Shown: piece by piece, positions 49,201 to 58,200 of the stretch
Position numbering within the stretch: the stretch's first letter is position 1
Layout of the letters: the number at the start of each line of letters is the position of its first letter
Position numbers and translations under genes: made by a program
Source: Pseudomonadota bacterium
GTDB lineage: Bacteria > Myxococcota_A > UBA9042
Direction of reading: 5' to 3'
Length of the DNA stretch: 64,000 nucleotides
Assembly: GCA_005792545.1 (NCBI GenBank)
Contig: SXRM01000025.1
Span: 1 to 64,000, forward strand
Notes under the pieces: model-generated
Seen by the model: the letters and a program-made list of their open reading frames with translations, nothing else
What the model was told of the DNA's origin: nothing
Database searches by the model: none

Positions 49201-52200
49201 GCTTTCCAGGATGGTCAGGCCGGTGCTCGACGCCTTCCAAACGAATACCCATTTCTCGCCCGCTGCGACCATGGGCTTGGCGACCGAGGTGAAAGTGTAC
49301 TTGGTGTAAACGCCGGCGCCGTTCTGTGCGACCGACACCGGTCCAATGGTTTCCACAGGCGTCGGACTGGTGATGGACACCGGCAGCGTCGTTGTCTTGA
49401 AAATGGTCAGCGTAACGTTCTGCGCGGTCGGGGCATTGAAGGACACCTCAATCTTGGCGAAGCTGCCAGGCAGGGTCCAAACAACTTCCTGTGCCAGGTA
49501 GTTGGTCAGGCTGTTGTTGGTTCCGGTCGCAAGATTGGTCTCAACCGCGCTCGGCGCCGCGCCGTTGCAGTTGTTGTCCTTGCCGTCGCACAGCTCGAGT
49601 TTGCCTGGGTTGGTCTGACCGTCACCGTCATTGCAGTCACCAGCGACTGTCGCGATGTTACTGCCCGAAGCGACGCACGCGCACACGGCCGGGCCTACAC
49701 CGTAGCCGTCTTTGTCAGCGTCCAGGTAGAAGTTGGTGCAGTTGGTCGCACCCGCGTCGTTCAAGCTGCCGTTGCAGTTGTCGTCGTAGGACGTCGCGCA
49801 GTTTTCAGGCACGCCAGGCTTGACCGCGCTGTTGGTGTCGTCGCAGTCGCCGGCCGCCACAGCCTTGAAGGCGCCGTTGGCCGCGCACATGCACTGCTTG
49901 ACGTTGGCGCCGTAACCGTCGCTGTCGCCATCGTAGTAGAAGTCGATACAGCCCGCGCCGCCGGTACCGTTGAGGTTGCCGTCGCAGTTGGTGTCGACTC
50001 CGTCGGCGCAGCTCTCAATGGCACCCGGATTGATGGTCTTGTCGGTGTCCTTGCAGTCGCCGCCGCCCTTGGGGCAAGTGCTTGGCGTGCCGATGGTAAT
50101 CTTGGCCGAGTCACAGTAGCCGTCGCCGTCTTGGTCGCAGCCTTCGTCAATGACGCTGTTGCAGTTGTTGTCGATACCGTCACAGACCTCGGTCGCGCCG
50201 GTGAACACGTTGCTGTTGCCGTCGTTGCAGTCGCCGCCCTGAGTGGTCTTGTAGGTGCTGTTGGCGATGCACAGGCACTGCGACTCACCTGTGCTGGACA
50301 CCTGGCGCAGCCAGGTGACGAAGGTGCTGTTGGCGCCACCGTTGGGTTGGCCAGCCGACGGACTGCCGTCGAGCGCGTAGTTGGCGGCGTTGTTCAGCCC
50401 GGTGATGTCACCGGTAAAGGCGATAGTGCCGCTGGCACCGTTGCTGGGTGCGCTGCCGAGTTGCGTCTTGGCCGCTGCGCCCAGTGCGCCCGTAGCGGCG
50501 CCGTAACGGATGGAGTCAATGCTGGTAGTGCCCGCACTACTGGTGTCGATCCAGGCGACGTCGGACGCTGCAAAGTCGCCGCCCGCCGCGGTCACGGACA
50601 CCAAGCTAGTGTCAAAGAGCAGCGTCAGGTTCCAGTCTGCACCGGCCGGATTGTAGGTCAGATCCTGCGCGACGCCCGCGCCCTGACCGGCGACCGTGAT
50701 GATGGTGCCGGCTTTGAGCGTGGTTAGGTTCAGCGAACCCAACGCCAGCTGGTACTTGCCGAGCTTGGCTGCGCCATCTGTGGCGGAGTCGCCGAAGTAG
50801 TACGTGGCCAGTTCCGTCGCGGTGATGTCGGCCGTGATCAGGAACTCGATGAACTCGTTGCCAGTAACACCCGGAAAGCCATTGGTATTGCGGCGGATCT
50901 CGTTTATCGCCACTTTCTTGAAGACCGTACTGCCCTTGCCGTAGCCGTCACCGTCAAAGTCGGCAAAGAAGATCTGGCAGTTGACAGCGTTCGGATCGTT
51001 GGTGCTGCCCGAGCAGTTCTCGTCGATGGTGTTGCCGCAAACTTCCTTAGCGCCAGGGTTGATGGTGTTGTCGTTGTCGGCACAGTCGCCGCCGCCCTTG
51101 CTGCAGGTCGGCGCCGTGCTCGGAGTCGACATGTTGCCGTCGCAATAGTCGTCATTGTCGTCGTCGCAACCGTCGTCTGCGGTGTTGTTGCAGTTGTTGT
51201 CTTTGCCGTCGCAGACCTCGTTGCCGGCTGGGTTGACGTTCTTGTCGGTGTCATCGCAGTCGCCGCCGCCCAGCGGGCACACGTTGGGTGTGCCGCTGAC
51301 GGTCATCGCCTTGGTGCAGAACTGGTCGCCGTCCGCGTTGCAGCCTTCATCGACTTTGGTGTCACAGTTGTTGTCGATGTTGTCGCAGATCTCGGTCTTG
51401 CCCGGCACCATGTTCGGGTTGGTGTCGTCGCAGTCGCCCTTCTGGCTGGCCGTATAAGGCGAAGCCGAGGCGCATTTGCAAGCCACCAAATCCAAGCCAT
51501 AGCCATCTTTGTCGTTGTCATAGAAGTAGTTGGTGCAGCCGGTCGAGCCGTCTTCGTCGACGTCGCCATTGCAGTTGTTGTCGAGCGTGTCGCACTTCTC
51601 GGCCTGACCAGGGGCGACGGAGGCGCTGGCGTCGTCGCAGTCACCTGATAGCTTGGCCTTGTAGGCCCCAGAGGCCTGGCACAGGCACTGTGCGATGTTC
51701 AAGCCGTAGGTGTCGCTATCGGCGTCAAAGTAGAAGTTGATGCAGCCAATTGCGTTGGGATCATTCTGCGAACCGCTGCAGTTGTCGTCTTTGAGGTTAC
51801 TGCACACTTCTTTGGCGCCCGGGTTGACCGAACTGTCGTAGTCGTCGCAGTCGCCGCCGCCCTTGATGCAGGTGCTTGGCGCCGGATTGCTGACCGTCAG
51901 CGCCGCATCGCAGTAGGTGTCGCCGTCGTCGTCGCAGCCGTTGTCTGCTTTGCCGTCGCAGTCATCGTCGAAACCGTCGCACACTTCACCGACTTTGCCC
52001 TTGTAGACGTTGGGCTTGGTGTCGTCGCAGTCGCCGCCGCCGTTGGGACAGATGGTCGCGCTGCCGCCATAACCCATGCTGCCGTCGCAGTAGCCGTCCT
52101 TGTCATCGTCGCAGCCCTCGTCGATGCTGCCGTCGCAGTTGTCGTCTTTGTCGTTGCAGGCTTCCGGAGCGCCAGGGTTGATGGTCTTGGTGGTGTCGTC

Positions 52201-55200
52201 GCAGTCGGCGCCGTTGGTCGAGGTGAAGGTACCCGCTGTCGTGCACATGCACTTCTTGGCGCCGGCACCGTAGGTGTCGCCATCACCGTCGGCGTAGAAT
52301 GCGTTGCAGCCAATGGCGTTGACATCATTCTCGCTGCCGTTGCAGTTGTCGTCCTTGCCGTTGTTGCAGATTTCAGCTTTGCCCGGGTTGACGGCGGCAT
52401 CGGTGTCGATGCAGTCGCCGTTGCCATTGGCGCACACGGTCGGGCTACCGATGACGGTCATGAGGCTGTCGCAGAACAGGTCGCCGTCGTCGTCGCAGCC
52501 GTTGTCGACCTGCTTGTCGCAGTCGTTGTCGGCGTTGTCGCAGATTTCCTTGGCGTTGGGGTTGATGAGCTTGTTGTCGTCGTTGCAGTCGCCCGGGTTC
52601 TCCGCCGAGTACTGACCGACCGGCTGGCAGTAGCATTTGTAGGCGTTGGTGCCGAACTTGTCGCCGTCTGCATCGAAGAACAGCGGCGTGCAGTCGATGG
52701 CGCCTGCGTCGTTGTTGCCGCCGTTGCAGTTGTCGTCGTCTGCAGTCTTGCAGTTTTCTTGCATCCCCGGGTTGATGTTCGAGTTGCCGTCATTGCAGTC
52801 GCCACCGCCGAGTGGGCAGGCCTTGGGCTTGCCAACGGTGAAGATGCCGCTGTCGCAGTAGCCGTCTTTGTCTTTGTCGCAGTCTTCGTCGATGACGCCG
52901 TCAGAGTTGTTGTCCTTGCCGTCGCAGATTTCTTTGCCTTCGGGATTGATCGCCGGGTCGAGGTCGTCGGTGTCGCCCGGACCCTTGGGGCAAACGTCGA
53001 GCGAAGCCGTGCCGGCGCCAGCGGAGCAGGTGGCGACCACAGCCATGGTCTTGACAACGCCGCCGCACGGGTCGCCGAGCACCGTGTGCCAGTTGATGGT
53101 CGAACAGCTGGACTTGCCGATGCAGTTGCTGGCGATGTAGTTGATCTCGCCGGCGGCGTCGCAGCTGCCCTTGGTAAAGGTCGGGCAGGTGCCGGTGACG
53201 GTGCCGTACTCGGCGTACTTAATCGCGGTGATGGTGCTGCCCGCCGGGCACGCCAGGGTCAGGGTCTGGCCGTCTTTGGCGCTGTTGCAGACGTCTTTGC
53301 CCGCGGCCGGCGGATCGTAGGCCAGGCCTGTGTCGCAGTAGTCGTCGGCGTCGTCGTCACAGCCTTCGTCGATCTGGCCATTGCAGTTGTCGTCGACGGC
53401 GTTGCATTTCTCGTCGATGGCCGGGTTGACACCGGCGTTAGCATCATTGCAGTCGCCCGGTTGCTTGGCGCTGACCAGGCCGTTGCCGACGCACATGCAC
53501 TTGAACGGCGTAGTGCCGTAGGCGTCGCCGTCGATGTCGGTGTAGAAGTTGCTGCAACCTAGCGCGTTGGTGTCGTTGTTGCTGCCGTCGCAGTTGTCAT
53601 CCTCGGGCGTCGCACAGGTTTCTTGCATGCCCGGGTTGATGGTCTGCTTGGCGTCGTTGCAGTCGCCGCCCTTGGTGGCCTTGAAGGTGCCCGACGCGGC
53701 GCACAGGCATTTGCTGGCGCCGGAGCCGAAGGCGTCACCGTCAAGGTCGGTCCACAACTTCGTGCAGCCATTGGCATTCTCTTCGTCTTGCAGCGTGTTG
53801 CAGTTGTCGTCTTTCTTGTTGTTGCAGATCTCAGCGAGGCCCGGATTGACCGTGCCGTCGTTGTCGTTGCAGTCGCCGGTGCCGTTGACGCAGATCGGCG
53901 GCTTGCCGACCACCGTCAGGCTCGAGTCGCACCACGCGTCACCGTCGTCGTCGCAGCCTTCGTCAATGGTGCCCGAGCAATTGTCGTCGATGCCGTTGCA
54001 GATTTCGACCTGGCAGGCCGGGTCACCGCAGCACGACGTCTTGTCGAGGCAGTCAATGAGCGTATTGGCGTTGTCGTCTTTGCCGTTGGTGCAGTCTTCG
54101 CCTTGGCCGCAGGTGATCGACAGGTCGAACTGGGTGGTGTCGTTCGGGCCAGCCGTGTCAACGACCACGTAGTACTGGATGTTGGCGCCGGCGGCGAAGG
54201 TGATGCTCTTGGCGTCGTTGGCGATGCAGCCCAGCGGGTCGCAACCCTTGCCGGTGGCCTTGAGCACGAACAGGCGGGTCTTGGTCGGGTTGCTGACGTT
54301 CTTGAGCTCGACCGTGACCGGCTTGCCCTGGGTGGCCTTGAACCCGTACGACACTTCCTTGCCCAGCCACTGGTTGGCCAGATCGCACGAGTAGACGCTA
54401 GTCGCCTGGGTGCTGTCGCCGCCGTTGTTGACCAGCTTGGTCGGCGCGGCGCCACAGTCCAGATTGGTCTGCGCGGCGCACAGGCAGGTGTTGTCGTTGG
54501 TGCATGCGCCGGTCGCGCACTTGTCGGCGGTGCAGGCGTTGCCGTCGTCGCAGTCGGTGTCGGCTTTGCAATCCGGGAAGCCATTGTTGAAGAAGGTGAT
54601 GATGCGCTCCATCATCACGGTCTGGGTGTCAGTTCCGCTGGCGATCACGCCGCCAAATGGCACCGACATACCGATGGTGCGGTACTTGGCGGTCGGATTG
54701 TCGTGGCCCACTGCAACCCAGAACTTCTCGATTGCGTCGTTCTTGAGCAGGTTGCGGGTCTTCTGGACCGCCAGGTTGCCGTCGATCTGGTCGTTGACGT
54801 TGTTGTACGCCAGACCTTGATCAAAGGCCCAGGCCTTGGGCGTCGGCGGCGAGGTGCTGGTGTCCGCGAACGCGGCGTAGCCTTTCAGTGGCCCGGTGAC
54901 GCCGTTTGGTGCCGAGTCGAGCACACCCTTGATCTTGAAGAACGAGTGCAGCGTGGTCGGCGTGTCGAACATGAAGGTGTCGCCACCTTCCATGTAGACC
55001 TTGCCGCCGCCGGACAGGTAGGCCTTGAGCGGAGCGACCTCGCCGTCGAGGAGGACGTGGTTGTCCGGGTAGACGCCGAGTGTAATGAACACACCGTTGA
55101 ACTTGGCCAAATCTGGATACAGCGACAGATCGCTGATGATCTGGCCGAACTGACCCTTGGAGGTCAGCGCAGCCTTGATGGCGTTGGCGCTGGCCACTGG

Positions 55201-58200
55201 GACTTCACTGGGCTTCCAGATGAGGTAGCCGCCCTGGTAGGTGACCGTGACCTTGAAGGTGCACAAGCCCTGCAGGAAGCCGTCGGTATAGCGCACGGTG
55301 ATCGTGTGGTCGCCGACGTCGGTGAGCTGCGTTGGCTGGATGACGACGTTGCTGTTCCAGGTTTCGTCGATCCAGTAGTACAGGGCCGATGAGACGCTGG
55401 CAAAGCTCGGGCCGCTGACCAACTGGAAGCTGATGATATCTGCGGCATCGGGATCAATGACCTTGATCGGCACGTTGAATTTGGTGCCCACGGCAACGCT
55501 TTGGTTGGCCGGGCAACCGTTCTTGGTCACCGGCGGTCCGCCCTTGACGATACAGACGTTGTCGACGGCGAATTCGTCGAAGTTCAAGCTACTGGAGGCG
55601 GCGACGCAGAAGGCGATGCGCAGGCCGTTGGAGCCGGTCAACTCAGGCGGCAGCTTGATGGTTAGCTTCTCAGGTCCAAGCTGGTCCGTGGTGGCGATTG
55701 GGCCGTCGAGGATCGCCGCGGTGTTCCAGTCCACCGAGGCGCCGCCGAGCGAGCCGCGGATGGTCAGTGTCGTGTTGGCGATCGCCGGCAAGAACGACCG
55801 ATCGAACTGCATGGTGATGGCCGCGGCGCCGGCTGCTTGAACCACCGGCGACTGCAGGCAGGTCAGGAAATTGGTCTTGGTCGGTGTCCAGGTCAGCCGC
55901 GCATACTGGTCCGGGCCGAGCGGGCCGTCTTTGGCGATACCCCAGTTGGAGGCGGCCGTGCCGGCGACGTCACCCGGCAACCAGCCCATCGACTTGACGG
56001 TGCCTGCGCCTTCAAAGTCTTGACAATACGACAGGTTGACCACGCACGGAGTCTTTTCGACCGCGGCGCACTTGAGCGCGCCGTCGCCCTGAGCCTGGCA
56101 CTTGCCCACCGCGCACGAGGTATTGAGGTACGCGCAGTCCACGGCCTCGGTGGCCGGGTCGCAGCACAAGGTCTGGCCAGCTTCGCTCGCCGTGTGCACG
56201 CATTCGTTGAAGATGCAGTAGTCGTAGGTGCAGGGCTTGCTGTCGTTGCAGTCCAACTTGTCGAGGCAGCAACCGACGATCGCCGTGTGGGTCTGCTTGT
56301 AGACGCCGCCAGTCAGGACGCATCCGTCGGCGGTGCAGACGTTACCGTCGTCATAGCTGCTGGCCTGCTCGGGACTGCACGCGTTGCAGCCAGGCGTGGT
56401 CACGTAGGCGCAGGCGCCCTTGCCGGCCACGATGTTGCTGCACTTGTCGGTGGTGCAGCCGTTGCTGTCGTTGCAGTCGGCGTCGTTGGCGCAGCAACCG
56501 TTCTTGGGCACCGTGTGGCGGCACTGGTTGTTCAGGCAGTACTCGATCGTGCAGGCATTGTTGTCATTGCAAGCGGTCTGGGCGTCGGTGTCATCCAGGC
56601 AGCACTCGTTGATCTTGGACGACGAGCACTTGTTGTCCGAACCGCACTTGTCGAGCGTGCACGGGTTCTTGTCGTCGCAGTAGGCGTCGTTGTCGCAGCA
56701 CAATGCAGCTGGTTGGGCCACGTTTTGGCACTGGCCACAGCCGTCAACGGTGATGCATTTGTCCTGCGTGCACGGCTTGGCGTCGTCGCAGTCGAGGTCA
56801 ACCTTGCACTTGCCGGTGGCGAGCGTGTGCTTGCACTGGTTGAAGCCGTCGCAAAAGTCCTGGGTGGTGCAGTCGTTGTCGGCGCACTCTTCATTGGTAG
56901 CGCAGCAGCCGGCCTGGCCGTTGCTTTGGAATTTGCAGGTGTTCGAAGTCGCCGCGAGCGTGGCGTCGATGCCCCAGCTCTTGCGCAGGTAGTTGAGCAC
57001 CGCGTTCTTGTCGTCATCCGACAGCGGCTTGTCGTAGTACAGAATCTGGCCGATGTACGCGTGCGAGTCCTCAGAGATTTCCGACGAGCCCACGAACAGC
57101 ACCTTGGTGCCCTGGCCAATGGTGTTGCCGTCGGCTGTCGACTCGACGTAGCTCGACCCGCCGCCGACCGCGGCGTAGGTGCGCTTGGTGCCGGCGACGC
57201 GGCCGAACAGGATGTAATTGGTGTTCTCGAGCAGCGTCAGCTCGGCGCCGTTGTTGTCGTTGCCGCTCTGGAAGTGGGTGGTGCCCGGCTGCTTGGCGGC
57301 GTTCTGCTCGAGCGACCAGTCCATGTCGCGGTTACCATGGTGGGCGATCGCGCCCCAGCCGTCGGACTTGCGCCATTGAATGACCGTAAAGACTGTGACC
57401 TCAGTCGTCAGCGGGAAGCCCGCGGTCGCCATCCGGCGATCTGCGCCGTCAAAGTCGATCGCCGGCAGACCGTTGATGAGCTTGTCGCCAAACATCGGCG
57501 CGGGGCCGTTGGGCGTCAGGTGGCGGCCCTTGCCGCTCAAATCTTTCCATTCGGTGACCTTGCCGGTGCCGTCTTTGACGATGCTCAGGGCATTGCGCGC
57601 GTCGTAGTGCGCGGCGAGACCTGCCGTGACCGGCAGTGCGCCAGCGCCGAGATCGCAAGTGTCGAAAGTACACGGGTTGCCGTCGCTGCACTCGGCGTTG
57701 GACTCGCAGCACAGCGGCTTGGTCAGGTCCTTGCTGTAGACGCAGACCTTGTTGACGCAAGCGTTAATGGTGCACAACTTGCCGTCGTCGCACTCGGCGT
57801 CCGTGTCGCAGCAGCTGGGGTCGGTCTTGCTGTACTTGCAAGTCAGCGCCGCGTAGTTGCAGGTGTCCAGGGTGCAGAACTTGTTGTCATCGCAGTCCGA
57901 GATCGTTGTGCAGCAGCCGGCGATCTTCTTATAGGTGCACAAACCGGCAGTCTGGCCTTCGGCGATTTCGCAGGCGTCCAACGTACAAGGGTGGTTGTCG
58001 TCGCAGTCAAGAGTCTGCTGGCAGCAGTCTTTGACCTTGAGGTTTTTGCACTCGTAATTGTCGCAAAAGTCGTTGGTGCACGGCTGCTTGTCGTCGCATT
58101 GGGCGTTGGTGCCCTTGATATCGCAGCACTTGGGCTTGGTGGCGTCCTGGGTATGCACGCACTGAGTCCAGCCGCCCATGTTCTTTTCGCACTTGTCGAT

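Noticed and set aside
47716-50727. 1003-codon open frame on the plus strand, and similar long frames across 40288-59316
   Set aside because: They mirror the giant lipoprotein gene, have no signal peptide, ribosome site or recognisable domain, and their composition is that of a reversed repeat gene.
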